From Parabacteroides acidifaciens (GTDB lineage Bacteria; Bacteroidota; Bacteroidia; Bacteroidales; Tannerellaceae), in NCBI RefSeq assembly GCF_003363715.1, contig NZ_QREV01000007.1:80055-144054 (forward strand): a stretch of 64,000 nucleotides of DNA. Reading direction: 5' to 3'. Every line of letters starts with the position of its first letter. Within the stretch, counting starts at the first letter, position 1. The notes under the pieces were generated by a model that searched no databases, was not told the DNA's origin, and saw only the letters and a list, made by a program, of their open reading frames with translations. A program made the position numbers and the translations under genes. This document shows, one piece after another, positions 43,846-52,936 of the stretch.

Positions 43846-44433
43846 ATGATGACTAAATTAAGTAACTTATTCTACACATTTCTGAACATGGCGGCTTCTA
43901 CTCAGAAGCTGGGTATTAACCTGATCCGCGTTGCGATCCTGATCATTTTCGTCTGGATCGGAGGATTGAAGTTCTATAACTATGAGGCGGAAGGCATCGT
44001 TCCGTTTGTAGCCAACAGCCCGTTCATGAGTTTCTTCTATACGAAAAGTGCTCCCGAATATAAAGAGTATAAGCTGAAAGAAGGAGAGTTCAACGAGGCA
44101 AAACACCAGTGGCATGTGGAAAACAATACATACGGATTCTCGCACGGATTGGGCATCCTGATTATGGTGATCGGCATTCTTACGTTCCTGGGTATTTTCT
44201 CCCCTAAAATCGGTTTGGTCGGCGCAGGATTGGCAATCATCATGACAATCGGAACGCTTTCCTTCCTCGTCACAACGCCCGAAGTATGGGTTCCGGACCT
44301 CGGAAGCGGAGAACATGGCTTCCCTCTTTTGACAGGGGCCGGCAGATTGGTGATAAAGGACACGGCGATTATTGCCGGGGCAATCGTGTTACTTTCAGAC
44401 TGTGCACAGAGAATACTGAAACAGAAAAGATAA
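43846..44433 (+). CDS. DUF417 (YkgB/RclC-like) inner-membrane protein
   Basis: 195 residues. It has four hydrophobic segments: INLIRVAILIIFVWIGGLKF, LGILIMVIGILTFLGIF, GLVGAGLAIIMTIGTLSF and IAGAIVLLSDCAQRIL. The motif GLKFYNYEAEGIVPFVANSPFMSFFY is diagnostic for DUF417. The Escherichia coli relative RclC belongs to a reactive-chlorine defence operon, so a role in oxidative stress is possible, though no rcl partners are nearby. The likely promoter is the shorter box TACTTTG at 43804-43810. No other feature is evident in 43572-43845. Confidence 0.88.
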   Translation: MMTKLSNLFYTFLNMAASTQKLGINLIRVAILIIFVWIGGLKFYNYEAEGIVPFVANSPFMSFFYTKSAPEYKEYKLKEGEFNEAKHQWHVENNTYGFSHGLGILIMVIGILTFLGIFSPKIGLVGAGLAIIMTIGTLSFLVTTPEVWVPDLGSGEHGFPLLTGAGRLVIKDTAIIAGAIVLLSDCAQRILKQKR

Positions 44434-44434
44434 T

Positions 44435-44480
44435 AAAGCAGAAAGGGAGCTCTTGACAAGAACTCCCTTTCTGCTTTTAT
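44435..44480. terminator. Bidirectional terminator between DUF417 and FKBP genes
   Basis: A near-perfect stem of about 17 bp, aaagcagaaagggagnctctt against aaga(a)ctccctttctgcttt (44435-44454 with 44458-44477). A/T-rich tracts on both sides serve both convergent genes. Confidence 0.85.
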
Positions 44481-44499
44481 AGCCAGAGAAATATTTAGC

Positions 44500-45075
44500 T
44501 TAACTCGGCTTTACGGCCTGTACATCTACCGAGACAAGTTCTATTTCAAATATCAAAGTCGAATAACCGGGAATACTACCGCTTCCATTTGCACCGTAAG
44601 CTAATTGCTGCGGAATCCAGACTTCGTATTTATCACCTTCAACCATATGCTGCAAAGCGACTCCCCAACCGGTAATAACCGAACCATATTGGGTTTTAAC
44701 ACTTGTAACCGGATCTGTAATTGTAGTACTATAGTAAGGACTTACTGCACAATTAAACGGAGTTCCGTCTTCAAGCAACTTCTGGTCAAAGACCGTTCCA
44801 TCCGTCAAAGAGCCTTTATAGTAAACCGAAACAAGGCTATTGAAGTAAGCCTGTTTGCCATCCCCTTTCTTTATCAGTTTGGCAAAGACAAAACCGTCAT
44901 TATCTTCTGAAGCCCATTTTTCGTATCCTTCGTTTATTTTTGCCTGGAAAGCAGCTTCCTGTTCCAGTTTATAAGCCTCTTGCTCAACAGCCTTCTTGTC
45001 ATCATCGTCGTCCTTACAGGAAGAGACAGCGAGAACACAGAACAACATCAACGCGATATGCAGGTATTTCTTCAT
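44500..45075 (-). CDS. FKBP-type peptidyl-prolyl isomerase lipoprotein
   Basis: 191 residues. The lipobox VSSC ends at Cys20, followed by DDDDDKK (a surface-export-like acidic tether). The FKBP domain spans residues ~85-180: VSVYYKGSLTDGTVFDQ, VITGWGVALQHMVEGDKYEVWIPQQLAYG and IPGYSTLIFEIEL. Conserved FKBP residues (Y, FD, GW-, IP-LAYG, P-STLIFE) are present, so catalytic prolyl isomerisation of exported proteins is likely. An ~20-base insertion-like segment (AVSPYYSTTITDPVTSVKTQ) is unusual in the flap. It lies 5 bases downstream of glyS on the same strand. Confidence 0.88.
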   Translation of the reverse strand: MKKYLHIALMLFCVLAVSSCKDDDDDKKAVEQEAYKLEQEAAFQAKINEGYEKWASEDNDGFVFAKLIKKGDGKQAYFNSLVSVYYKGSLTDGTVFDQKLLEDGTPFNCAVSPYYSTTITDPVTSVKTQYGSVITGWGVALQHMVEGDKYEVWIPQQLAYGANGSGSIPGYSTLIFEIELVSVDVQAVKPS

Positions 45076-45080
45076 TCGTT

Positions 45081-46625
45081 TTACTCCATTATCTTTTTTA
45101 ATAAATTCTTCATGCTTACCTTTTCAGTGATAATGTCATGCAGCTTGTCGATGCTGACACGTTCCTGTTCCATCGTATCGCGGAAGCGGATCGTGACACA
45201 ATTATCCTTCAAAGTATCGTGGTCAACTGTAATACAGTACGGGGTTCCGATAGCATCCTGGCGGCGATAGCGTTTACCGATAGAATCCTTTTCATCATAC
45301 TGGCAACGGAAGTCGAAGCGCAGCATATTGACGATCTCTTCCGCCTTTTCGGGCAGACCGTCTTTCTTCACCAACGGCAATACGGCCAACTTGATAGGAG
45401 CCAGCGCTGCAGGCAATTTCAGTACGACACGTGTTTCGCCGTTTTCCAGCGTTTCTTCGCAGTAAGAACCGGCCATCACACTCAGGAACACGCGGTCGAC
45501 ACCGATAGAGGTTTCGATTACGTACGGCGTATAGCTCTGGTTCAGTTCCGGATCGAAGTATTGTATTTTCTTGCCGGAGAACTTCTCGTGCTGGCTCAGG
45601 TCGAAGTTCGTACGGCTGTGAACGCCTTCCACTTCTTTGAAACCGAACGGCATTTCGAATTCGATATCGGTAGCGGCATTAGCGTAGTGCGCTAACTTTT
45701 CGTGGTCGTGATAGCGATATTTCTCGTTACCCAATCCCATAGCCTGATGCCATTTCAAGCGGGTCGATTTCCATTTCTTGAACCATTCCATCTCTTCGCC
45801 CGGACGAACGAAGAACTGCATCTCCATCTGTTCGAACTCGCGCATGCGGAAGATGAACTGGCGGGCGACGATCTCGTTACGGAAAGCCTTACCGATCTGT
45901 GCGATACCGAAAGGAATCTTCATACGGCCTGTCTTCTGCACGTTCAGGAAGTTCACGAAAATACCCTGTGCCGTTTCCGGACGCAGATAAATCTTGGAAG
46001 CTCCTTCGGCAGTCGAGCCCATTTCGGTCGAGAACATCAGGTTGAACTGGCGCACATCCGTCCAGTTACGTGTTCCGGAGATCGGGCAAACGATTTCGCA
46101 ATCCAGGATCAGCTGGCGCAGGTCCTCGAAGTTGGAGTCGTTCATATCTTTTGAATAGCGTTCGTGGATTTCGTTCCACTTAGCCTGGTGTTCGAGTACA
46201 CGTCCGTTGGTTGCACGGAACTGGGCTTCGTCGAAAGCGTCGCCGAATTTCTTGGCAGCCTTGGCAACTTCCTTATTCATCTTTTCCTCGATCTTTGCCA
46301 GATGGTCTTCGATCAGCACATCGGCGCGATAACGTTTCTTCGAATCTTTGTTATCGATCAGCGGGTCGTTGAATGCGTCAACATGGCCGGATGCTTTCCA
46401 GATAGTCGGATGCATAAAGATAGCGGAGTCGATGCCGACAACGTTTTCGTGCAACAGTGTCATGCTGTCCCACCAATATTTCTTTATATTGTTTTTCAGC
46501 TCTACGCCGTACTGTCCGTAATCGTAGACTGCACCTAAACCATCATAAATCTCTGAAGAGGGGAATACGAAACCGTATTCTTTACAGTGCGAAACTAACT
46601 TCTTAAATACATCTTCTTGTGCCAT
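45081..46625 (-). CDS. glyS: Glycyl-tRNA synthetase (class II, alpha2/eukaryote-like type)
   Basis: 514 residues from ATG 46625. The longer frame to 46649 begins in a repeat. It is the single-chain class IIa enzyme: KKLVSHCKEYGFVFPSSEIYDGLGAVYDYGQYGVELKNNI at the start, LRPETAQGIFVNF (motif 2 region), GKAFRNEIVARQFIFRMREFEQMEMQFF and SIGVDRVFLSVM (motif 3). The anticodon-binding domain (APIKLAVLPLVKKDGLPEKAEEI, GTPYCITVDHD) follows. It ends 5 bases before the FKBP gene. Its upstream leader is built of inverted tgccaat/attggca repeats. Confidence 0.97.
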   Translation of the reverse strand: MAQEDVFKKLVSHCKEYGFVFPSSEIYDGLGAVYDYGQYGVELKNNIKKYWWDSMTLLHENVVGIDSAIFMHPTIWKASGHVDAFNDPLIDNKDSKKRYRADVLIEDHLAKIEEKMNKEVAKAAKKFGDAFDEAQFRATNGRVLEHQAKWNEIHERYSKDMNDSNFEDLRQLILDCEIVCPISGTRNWTDVRQFNLMFSTEMGSTAEGASKIYLRPETAQGIFVNFLNVQKTGRMKIPFGIAQIGKAFRNEIVARQFIFRMREFEQMEMQFFVRPGEEMEWFKKWKSTRLKWHQAMGLGNEKYRYHDHEKLAHYANAATDIEFEMPFGFKEVEGVHSRTNFDLSQHEKFSGKKIQYFDPELNQSYTPYVIETSIGVDRVFLSVMAGSYCEETLENGETRVVLKLPAALAPIKLAVLPLVKKDGLPEKAEEIVNMLRFDFRCQYDEKDSIGKRYRRQDAIGTPYCITVDHDTLKDNCVTIRFRDTMEQERVSIDKLHDIITEKVSMKNLLKKIME

Positions 46626-46629
46626 AATA

Positions 46630-46735
46630 ATAATTTGCCAATTAATCAATTTGCCAATATGCCAATCAAAACCATCCCGTGCAACCTGCCAATTCTCATT
46701 GGCATATTAGCACATTGGCACATCGGCATATTATT
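46630..46735. repeat. tgccaat/attggca short inverted repeats in the glyS leader
   Basis: Four tgccaat-type and four attggca-type hexamer-heptamer copies occupy the leader of glyS, including an 11-bp inverted pair aatatgccaat / attggcatatt. The 46650-46985 gap otherwise contains array 3 and a palindrome tttctccccggccgggagaaa (46831-46851). Confidence 0.65.
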
Positions 46736-46854
46736 TAAGGTTGCAAAGTAAATGATTTTTTCGGTAATCTGTAGCATTTTCAGCCGCTTATAAAGATATT
46801 TATGATGAAACGTCACAGAAGAGATGCCTTTTTCTCCCCGGCCGGGAGAAAACA

Positions 46855-46970
46855 GATGAAAAAGTTTCACCTGTTCCTTCGGGCTGAAACTTTAGTTTCA
46901 TCGGCATGAAACTTTTGTTTCACGGGCAAGAAACTTTAGTTCCGTCGGCTGAAACTTTTTATTTCATGCC
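46855..46970. repeat. 22-bp tandem array with hairpin units (array 3)
   Basis: Four clean 22-base units begin at 46883, 46905, 46927 and 46949 (gctgaaactttagtttcatcgg, catgaaacttttgtttcacggg, caagaaactttagttccgtcgg, ctgaaactttttatttcatgcc), plus one longer degenerate unit before them. Each has the dyad TGAAAC-n4-GTTTCA or close. It lies just past the stop of lpd. The unit pattern is shared with 7841-8060 and 26960-27140. Confidence 0.8.
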
Positions 46971-46985
46971 GACGGAACTCATTTA

Positions 46986-48329
46986 TCAAAGGGCTTCCTT
47001 GATGATTTCGCCTACGGTCGGGTGCGGGAAGACAATGGCCTTCAGTTCGTCCGCCTTCATGCCTTTTTCGATGGCGATACCGGCAATCACGATCAGCTCG
47101 GAGGCCGGATTACCCAACAGGTGGGCACCGACGATCGTTTCGTCTTCGGCCAGGATCAGCTTGCAAACGCCGTTGCCTTGTTCATTTTCGGCAACAAAGC
47201 GGCCGGAGAACGCCATCGGGATTTTCTTTACGGTGTAGGGAGTTCCTTCGGCTTGCAGTTCTTCTTCCGTCTTGCCGACACCGGCTATTTCGGGATTGGT
47301 GTAGACAACGCCCGGTATCGCCTTATAGCTCATGCCGCGGTTCTTGCCTAAAAGATGGTCGACAGCCACTTCCGCCTCGCTAACAGCCGTATGCGCCAGC
47401 AGGGAGAAGGCTGTGATATCGCCACAGGCATAGACGTTCGGAATGGAAGTCTGCATATATTCGTTCACTTTGATGCCACTGCGGAATGGTTCGGGCGCCA
47501 GTGTTTCCAGGCCGAATCCTTTGGTTACGGGACGACGGCCGACGCTTAACAGGACCTTTTCTCCCCGGACGACGAATGTCTCGCCGTCTTTCTCGACCGT
47601 CACACCCTCGGCACTTACGGCTGTCACCTTATGTCCTAAATAGAACTTGATGCCGCGTTTGGCGTATTCGGCCTGTAGCATTTCGGACAGTTCCCTGTCC
47701 ATCGGGCCGAGAATCTTATCCAGCATTTCGACCACGTGCACTTCCGTTCCCATGCTGTTGAAGAACGAAGCGAACTCCATGCCGATCACACCGCCGCCGA
47801 TAATCACCAACGATGCGGGCAGTTCTTTAGATTGAAGGGCTTCGCGGCTTGTCCAGTATTCCGTCTCCGCCAATCCGGGAATCGGCGGGATAACGGTTTC
47901 CGAACCGGTACAGATCAGCAGGTTGGCGGCTTCATAAACCGTTTCTCCGCAGGCGATAGAGATAGTTCCGTCGGCTGCACGTCCTTTTATTTCGGCCTCG
48001 CCGCTGACGACTTCCACGCCGTGTTCCTTCATCTTCATGCGGATACCGGCCGTCAGCTTTTTCACCACTTTATTCTTACGGGCGACAATCTTCGCAAAAT
48101 CGAAAGTCGGGTTCTCCGCACTCACCGCATATTTGGGCGCGTGTTTAATCGTATCATACACTTTGGCAGAATAGAGCAGCGTCTTTGTCGGCACACAGCC
48201 TTCGTTCAGACAAACACCGCCTAACGCGTTCTTCTCAAAAAGCAAGGTAGACAAACCACCTGCAGCCGCCTTTTCAGCAGCTGTATAACCGGCGGGACCG
48301 CCTCCGATTATGGCAACATCGTATTTCAT
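46986..48329 (-). CDS. lpdA: Dihydrolipoyl dehydrogenase
   Basis: 447 residues. The FAD domain starts DVAIIGGGPAGYTAAEKAA, with the redox-active disulfide GGVCLNEGCVPTKTLL. The NAD domain is VIIGGGVIGMEFASFF, the second FAD motif YACGDITAFSLLAHTAVSEA, and the C-terminal catalytic dyad is in FPHPTVGEII (the His-Pro-Thr segment). This is the E3 enzyme that re-oxidises dihydrolipoamide in 2-oxoacid dehydrogenase or glycine-cleavage complexes. No E1/E2 or gcv genes adjoin. It ends at array 3. Confidence 0.95.
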   Translation of the reverse strand: MKYDVAIIGGGPAGYTAAEKAAAGGLSTLLFEKNALGGVCLNEGCVPTKTLLYSAKVYDTIKHAPKYAVSAENPTFDFAKIVARKNKVVKKLTAGIRMKMKEHGVEVVSGEAEIKGRAADGTISIACGETVYEAANLLICTGSETVIPPIPGLAETEYWTSREALQSKELPASLVIIGGGVIGMEFASFFNSMGTEVHVVEMLDKILGPMDRELSEMLQAEYAKRGIKFYLGHKVTAVSAEGVTVEKDGETFVVRGEKVLLSVGRRPVTKGFGLETLAPEPFRSGIKVNEYMQTSIPNVYACGDITAFSLLAHTAVSEAEVAVDHLLGKNRGMSYKAIPGVVYTNPEIAGVGKTEEELQAEGTPYTVKKIPMAFSGRFVAENEQGNGVCKLILAEDETIVGAHLLGNPASELIVIAGIAIEKGMKADELKAIVFPHPTVGEIIKEAL

Positions 48330-48339
48330 GTTCTCAGAT

Positions 48340-48720
48340 TTAATTAAGTTTTATATTGGGATTAATTTCTAATAATTTATCGATAAATGCTTGCCCTTCT
48401 TTCGGATAAAAGCAACTACTTCTCTCCTTGCCATTCTCCATCCAGGTATAGAAGATGCGGTAACCGCCTTTTCTAAGCTGTTCTATACGAGTGATAAAAG
48501 ATATTTGGATGATGCCATTCAGGTTGCCGGTATCTGCAATATAGTATGGAGTACAAGCTATAAATAAAGGAGCAAGCATGCTCAGACTGCAAAGGAATGC
48601 TCTCAGCCAGTCTCCATACCAAATACCCATAAACTGACATGCGCCCCATAATACAACCGCGAGCACAATCAACCAGTACACCATGGGATTCCTGAAATCT
48701 CTTTTAAACTTAGCTTTCAT
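48340..48720 (-). CDS. Small PH-like membrane protein
   Basis: 126 residues. Two hydrophobic segments (VYWLIVLAVVLWGACQFMG and FLCSLSMLAPLFIACTPYY) precede a soluble C-terminus, GGYRIFYTWMENGKERSSCFYPKEGQAFIDKLLEINPNIKL. The last part looks like the strand-helix end of a bacterial PH domain. The same layout is found in the next gene upstream (48750-49169), so the pair is probably a duplicated module. Function unknown. The gene lies 10 bases upstream of lpdA on the same strand. Confidence 0.55.
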   Translation of the reverse strand: MKAKFKRDFRNPMVYWLIVLAVVLWGACQFMGIWYGDWLRAFLCSLSMLAPLFIACTPYYIADTGNLNGIIQISFITRIEQLRKGGYRIFYTWMENGKERSSCFYPKEGQAFIDKLLEINPNIKLN

Positions 48721-48749
48721 ACTCGATTAGATTTACATTACCACCTGAA

Positions 48750-49169
48750 TCAAATCATCGGCTCCTTTATCCGGATCTCCGGGTTATGCTTCCGCAACAG
48801 CTTGAGGAAGTCCTGTTTATTTACCGGAGAAATCAGCAACCATTGCGCGTCTCCCTTATAAATAATCAGCCGGTCCAGCGACAGGGCATAACTCGAAACG
48901 GGCATGACTGTCACTTCCACCGCACTGATCTCCGAAATGGGAATCCGTTTTTCCGGGAAGAGGCTGCAATGGGCAATCAGATAACCATCGTCAGTCACTT
49001 TATACCAGGTCGACAACAACATATGCACGCACTCTAACGTAAACAGCAGCAGCACGATCATCGTGACGGGAGACTTGCCGCCGACAAAAGCAAAAACAGT
49101 GCTTGCAGCCATTACAAACAGTATCAGATGATACCACCAACCAACTTTCGATTTAAAGACTCTGTCCAT
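48750..49169 (-). CDS. PH-domain (bPH/YdbT-like) membrane protein
   Basis: 139 residues. Two hydrophobic segments (WWYHLILFVMAASTVFAFVG, VTMIVLLLFTLECVHMLL) precede a bacterial PH-like domain (YKVTDDGYLIAHCSLFPEKRIPISEISAVEVTVMP). This is followed by SLDRLIIYKGDAQWLLISPVNKQDFLKLLRKHNP. The F/YxxxxxIPxxxIxxVE pattern is typical of bPH2 domains. Known bPH proteins localise to membranes; a ligand has not been identified. The pair with 48340-48720 is probably an operon with lpdA. Confidence 0.65.
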   Translation of the reverse strand: MDRVFKSKVGWWYHLILFVMAASTVFAFVGGKSPVTMIVLLLFTLECVHMLLSTWYKVTDDGYLIAHCSLFPEKRIPISEISAVEVTVMPVSSYALSLDRLIIYKGDAQWLLISPVNKQDFLKLLRKHNPEIRIKEPMI

Positions 49170-49225
49170 TATCCTGAATTTTGGCGAAAGATAATCATTT
49201 TATTTCTTTTGGCGATCGGGGGAAT

Positions 49226-49260
49226 AGAAAATGCGCCGCTACTTCTCAGTAACAGCGCAT
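49226..49260 (-). terminator. Rho-independent terminator after the TapB-like gene
   Basis: A minus-strand stem of 13 bp with two G-T pairs (49260-49248 with 49243-49231), loop gaga, followed by tttct. It ends the transcript of 49308-50009. Confidence 0.75.
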
Positions 49261-49307
49261 CCACTTAAACCGGTCAAACAATTCCAAATAAGGAATATAT
49301 CTTTTCT

Positions 49308-50009
49308 TTACTTTACGACTTCGAGGACAGTATAATATTGCAACTGGTCGTTGTTGTTATACTGTTCGTTCTTGACGACACCGACATTCGGCGCATACCA
49401 TTCATATCCGTAGCCTTCGATCGTTTCTTTCGGAGAGCGGGATTTGATTTTATACTTTATTTTCGTGCAGTCGAACGTGCCGGCAGGCGTCGTCACCTGT
49501 TCCGTTGTCACATATTCGCGGTCGTAGATGGACACGTTCTTGCGATTCTTACGGTTCTTCTTCGAATAGATCTGGATGTAGGCATCATCGAAATAGACAT
49601 CGTCAGCGTTGCCGGAAGGAGCGTTTGCCACACTCGGATAGTTGAGGACGGCATCTGTCGCCTCCACATCAGACTGCACGGTGGAGACAAAGGACGGGTT
49701 GGAGAGGACTTCTTTCATGTCCATAAAGAACTCGCCGTTCTGGCAGAAAGCCTCCAGGTCGCCCTTGTCGTAGACTGTCCCGGCATTGTTCCGGAACACG
49801 TAATCGGCTTCCACTTCAAGGCCGGAAGGGATGTTTTTTACTTCGTCGACGGTGTAAGTCATCACACTCTGCAGGTTTCCTTTTGCATCATAGCCTTTTT
49901 TCACGAGCTGCGTGCCTTTGGTCTGCGGGAAAAAGAACGTACAATCCTGAGCCATCGCACCGGCTGCAAACAGCAGGGCCAGCGCACTCAATATTACTTT
50001 AGACTTCAT
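49308..50009 (-). CDS. Secreted TapB/DUF3108-like protein
   Basis: 233 residues with a signal peptide (MKSKVILSALALLFAAGAMAQ). The mature part begins DCTFFFPQTKGTQLVKKGYDAKGNLQSVMTYTV, with KVTTPAGTFDCTKIKYKI and a later YEWYAPNVGVVKNEQYNNNDQLQYYTVLEV. This resembles the DUF3108/TapB-type fold in which a long beta-sheet binds a hydrophobic ligand. The gene is monocistronic, ending in a strong terminator. The function is not known. Confidence 0.6.
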   Translation of the reverse strand: MKSKVILSALALLFAAGAMAQDCTFFFPQTKGTQLVKKGYDAKGNLQSVMTYTVDEVKNIPSGLEVEADYVFRNNAGTVYDKGDLEAFCQNGEFFMDMKEVLSNPSFVSTVQSDVEATDAVLNYPSVANAPSGNADDVYFDDAYIQIYSKKNRKNRKNVSIYDREYVTTEQVTTPAGTFDCTKIKYKIKSRSPKETIEGYGYEWYAPNVGVVKNEQYNNNDQLQYYTVLEVVK

Positions 50010-50181
50010 ATTTTAAAACGTTTAAGTATTAATAATTAGCAGGATATCCAATGCCCCAATAGAACAGGGTTCCTTTCTGAGATGTTTACGCCGGGAAGTT
50101 TAAAATATCAAAAGAATCGGTAATACGGACTATTTTGCACGAAAGCAGCCATTTCAAGGTACAACCAAATAAGTTAATTCC

Positions 50182-50189
50182 TAACTTTG
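50182..50189 (+). promoter_or_regulatory. -7 promoter element of nadB
   Basis: TAACTTTG, 22 bases before ATG 50212. No clear -33 box. Confidence 0.55.
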
Positions 50190-50211
50190 TCAGCCACAAA
50201 GGATATAAACT

Positions 50212-51786
50212 ATGGTACAACAATTCGATTTCTTAGTGATCGGTTCCGGTATCGCCGGCATGAGCCTCGCTTTGAAGGTAGCCGATAAGGGGAAAGTAGC
50301 CATCATCTGCAAGACAGAGTTGGAGGAAGCGAACACTTACTTTGCACAGGGAGGTATCGCTTCGGTTACAAACCTGCTGGTAGACAACTTCGACAAACAT
50401 ATTGAAGACACAATGATTGCCGGCGACTGGATCAACGACCGGGAAGCCGTGGAAATGGTCGTGCGTAACGCTCCCGACCAGATCAAGGCACTCATCGACT
50501 GGGGCGTGAACTTCGACAAGAAGGAGAACGGCGAGTTCGACCTCCACCGCGAAGGAGGACACTCCGAGTTCCGCATCCTGCACCACAAGGACAACACCGG
50601 CGCCGAGATACAACTAAGCCTGATCGAAGCAATCAAGAGACATCCTAACATCACGATATTCAACCATCATTTTGCGGTGGAGATCATCACGCAGCACCAC
50701 CAGGGCATCATTGTCACCCGCTACACGCCGGGCATCAAATGCTATGGCGCATACGTGCTGAACGAAGACACCGGCAAGGTGGAAACCTTCCTGTCCAAAG
50801 TGACGGTCATGGCAACAGGCGGTTGCGAAGCCGTTTACCGCAACACGACCAATCCGTTAGTGGCTACCGGCGACGGTATCGCAATGGTCTATCGTGCCAA
50901 AGGCGCTGTCAAGAACATGGAGTTCATCCAGTTCCACCCGACCGCTCTCTTCCATCCGGGCGACCGTCCCTGCTTCCTCATCACCGAGGCGATGCGTGGT
51001 TACGGCGGCGTTCTGCGTACGCTGGACGGAAAAGAGTTTATGCAGAAATATGACAAACGCCTGTCCTTAGCTCCGCGTGATATCGTGGCCCGTGCCATCG
51101 ACAACGAGATGAAACTCCGGGGTGATGATCATGTCTATTTAGATGTGACGCATAAGGACCCGGAAGAGACGAAGAAACATTTCCCGAATATCTATAAGAA
51201 GTGCCTCAGCATCGGCATCGACATCACAAAAGATTATATCCCGGTAGCTCCGGCCGCCCATTACCTGTGCGGCGGTATCAGTGTCGACCTGAACGGCCAG
51301 TCCAGCATCCGCCGTCTGTATGCGATCGGCGAATGTTCGTGCACAGGTCTGCACGGAGGAAACCGCTTGGCGTCGAACTCGCTGATCGAAGCAGTCGTAT
51401 ATGCCGATGCAGCCGCCAAACATATCCTGAGTGTCCTCGAACGCTACGACTTCAACACCGATATCCCCGAATGGAACGACGAAGGTACGATCTCGACCGA
51501 AGAACGTGTATTGATCACCCAGAGCATGAAGGAGGTGAACCAGATCATGGAATCGTACGTCGGTATCGTCCGCAGCAACACCCGCCTGACCCGCGCCTGG
51601 AACCGCTTAGATATTCTGTACGAAGAGACGGAAAGCCTCTTCAAGCGTTGCAAGGCTTCCAAAGAGCTGTGCGAATTGCGTAACATGATCAACGTTGGCT
51701 ACCTGATTACGCGCCAGGCGATGGAACGCAAGGAAAGCCGTGGCTTGCACTATACGATTGACTATCCTCCGGTAAAGAAGGACTAA
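50212..51786 (+). CDS. nadB: L-aspartate oxidase
   Basis: 524 residues. It oxidises L-aspartate to iminoaspartate, the first step of NAD synthesis. The FAD N-terminal motif is FLVIGSGIAGMSLALKVADKGKVAIICK. Active-site segments are REGGHSEFRILHHKDNTGAEI and EFIQFHPTALF, followed by DITKDYIPVAPAAHYLCGGI and GECSCTGLHGGNRLASNSL, all typical of NadB rather than succinate dehydrogenase flavoprotein. nadA and nadC are not adjacent. Confidence 0.96.
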   Translation: MVQQFDFLVIGSGIAGMSLALKVADKGKVAIICKTELEEANTYFAQGGIASVTNLLVDNFDKHIEDTMIAGDWINDREAVEMVVRNAPDQIKALIDWGVNFDKKENGEFDLHREGGHSEFRILHHKDNTGAEIQLSLIEAIKRHPNITIFNHHFAVEIITQHHQGIIVTRYTPGIKCYGAYVLNEDTGKVETFLSKVTVMATGGCEAVYRNTTNPLVATGDGIAMVYRAKGAVKNMEFIQFHPTALFHPGDRPCFLITEAMRGYGGVLRTLDGKEFMQKYDKRLSLAPRDIVARAIDNEMKLRGDDHVYLDVTHKDPEETKKHFPNIYKKCLSIGIDITKDYIPVAPAAHYLCGGISVDLNGQSSIRRLYAIGECSCTGLHGGNRLASNSLIEAVVYADAAAKHILSVLERYDFNTDIPEWNDEGTISTEERVLITQSMKEVNQIMESYVGIVRSNTRLTRAWNRLDILYEETESLFKRCKASKELCELRNMINVGYLITRQAMERKESRGLHYTIDYPPVKKD

Positions 51787-51801
51787 ACACATCTTTCTAT
51801 T

Positions 51802-52917
51802 ATGGAAAAGCCCTATTTATTATTATTCTTTTTACTCTTCTCTGTTGCCTGTTCAACAGAGAAGAAGTATGAAGCCTGCCAACTAAAGCAGACAGATAAG
51901 ACTTTGTCTTTCCCGATCGATCCGGACACGAAAAACAACTTCAATATCTATTCGATCTATAAAGACAAAGACGGAAAAGAGTATTTTACGTTCCAGAATT
52001 ATGATAACAATACGATCCACTTCTACGACCTGAAGCAGCAGAAGCAAGCATTTAGAATAAATCCGCCCCGGGAAGGCAGTAACGGTGTCGGGAGAACATT
52101 CGGTTATTATATCCAGAACCTCGACAGTATCTATGTCTTCAGTTGGGTTGAACATGAGCTGTATCTCATCAATAAAGACTGTGTGCTTCTCGACAAACAA
52201 AGTTACCCGGAACATAACTCATCCTGTTTCATGGCCACCGCCGCCCAACTGCCGGTACGCCTCGGGCGCACTTTATATACCTGTATCGAACCGAACCGTT
52301 GGATCGAACATGATCGTGTCACCGTTGCAATCGATATGGATACAAAAGAGAGCAAAGCGCTCCCTTTCGACTATCCCGACTATCCCGGATCGGAAGTGAA
52401 ACTAAAGAAATATGGCATGGAAGGCAGTTACAGCCGTTGCTATGACGGCGAACGTTTCGTTTACTCCTTCCATTACGACGAGAATATCTATGTTGCCACT
52501 CCCGGACACGACTCGATACGGAAAGTCCCGGTCAAAAGTAAATACTTCGATAAGGTACAACTGCCGGACGAGCTTACCGCAAGCCCTGAAGACTTTTGCG
52601 TAAACGCCTGGTATAACAACCTGCTGTACGATCCCTACCGGGAAGTGTATTACCGGATCGCTTACCCGCCTTCGACTTTAGATAAAGGCGTCCGGTCGAT
52701 GGAACTCGTCCAATTCGGTCGCAAGAACTTCAGCATCATCATTCTCGACAAGGATTTCCGTATTGTCGGAGAAACACTCTTCCCCGACAATACTTATAAT
52801 CCCGGAATCATGTTCGTACGTCCCGAAGGGGTATATATTTCCGACAGCCATTTTCTGAATCCGCAGTTCAGCGATGATATTCTTAGTTTCCGGATGTTTG
52901 AATTGGCAGAAGAATAA
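51802..52917 (+). CDS. DUF4221 family lipoprotein
   Basis: 371 residues. A lipobox (FSVACS, Cys17) ends a hydrophobic signal. The mature part looks like a beta-propeller: repeated Y/F-D-x blades such as YFTFQNYDNNTIHFYDLKQQ, GRTFGYYIQNLDSIYVFSW and FVYSFHYDENIYVA. It ends with FSIIILDKDFRIVGETLFPDNTYNPG. These fit DUF4221, 6-bladed-propeller lipoproteins of Bacteroidetes of unknown function. It follows nadB by 15 bases, possibly co-transcribed, and converges with the BlaR1-like gene. Confidence 0.8.
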   Translation: MEKPYLLLFFLLFSVACSTEKKYEACQLKQTDKTLSFPIDPDTKNNFNIYSIYKDKDGKEYFTFQNYDNNTIHFYDLKQQKQAFRINPPREGSNGVGRTFGYYIQNLDSIYVFSWVEHELYLINKDCVLLDKQSYPEHNSSCFMATAAQLPVRLGRTLYTCIEPNRWIEHDRVTVAIDMDTKESKALPFDYPDYPGSEVKLKKYGMEGSYSRCYDGERFVYSFHYDENIYVATPGHDSIRKVPVKSKYFDKVQLPDELTASPEDFCVNAWYNNLLYDPYREVYYRIAYPPSTLDKGVRSMELVQFGRKNFSIIILDKDFRIVGETLFPDNTYNPGIMFVRPEGVYISDSHFLNPQFSDDILSFRMFELAEE

Positions 52918-52936
52918 AGCTGCCAACGATTCTACA

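Noticed and set aside
46831..46851. Terminator for lpdA
   Set aside because: The palindrome tttctccccggccgggagaaa has no T-run after it on the minus strand, so it does not fit a rho-independent terminator.
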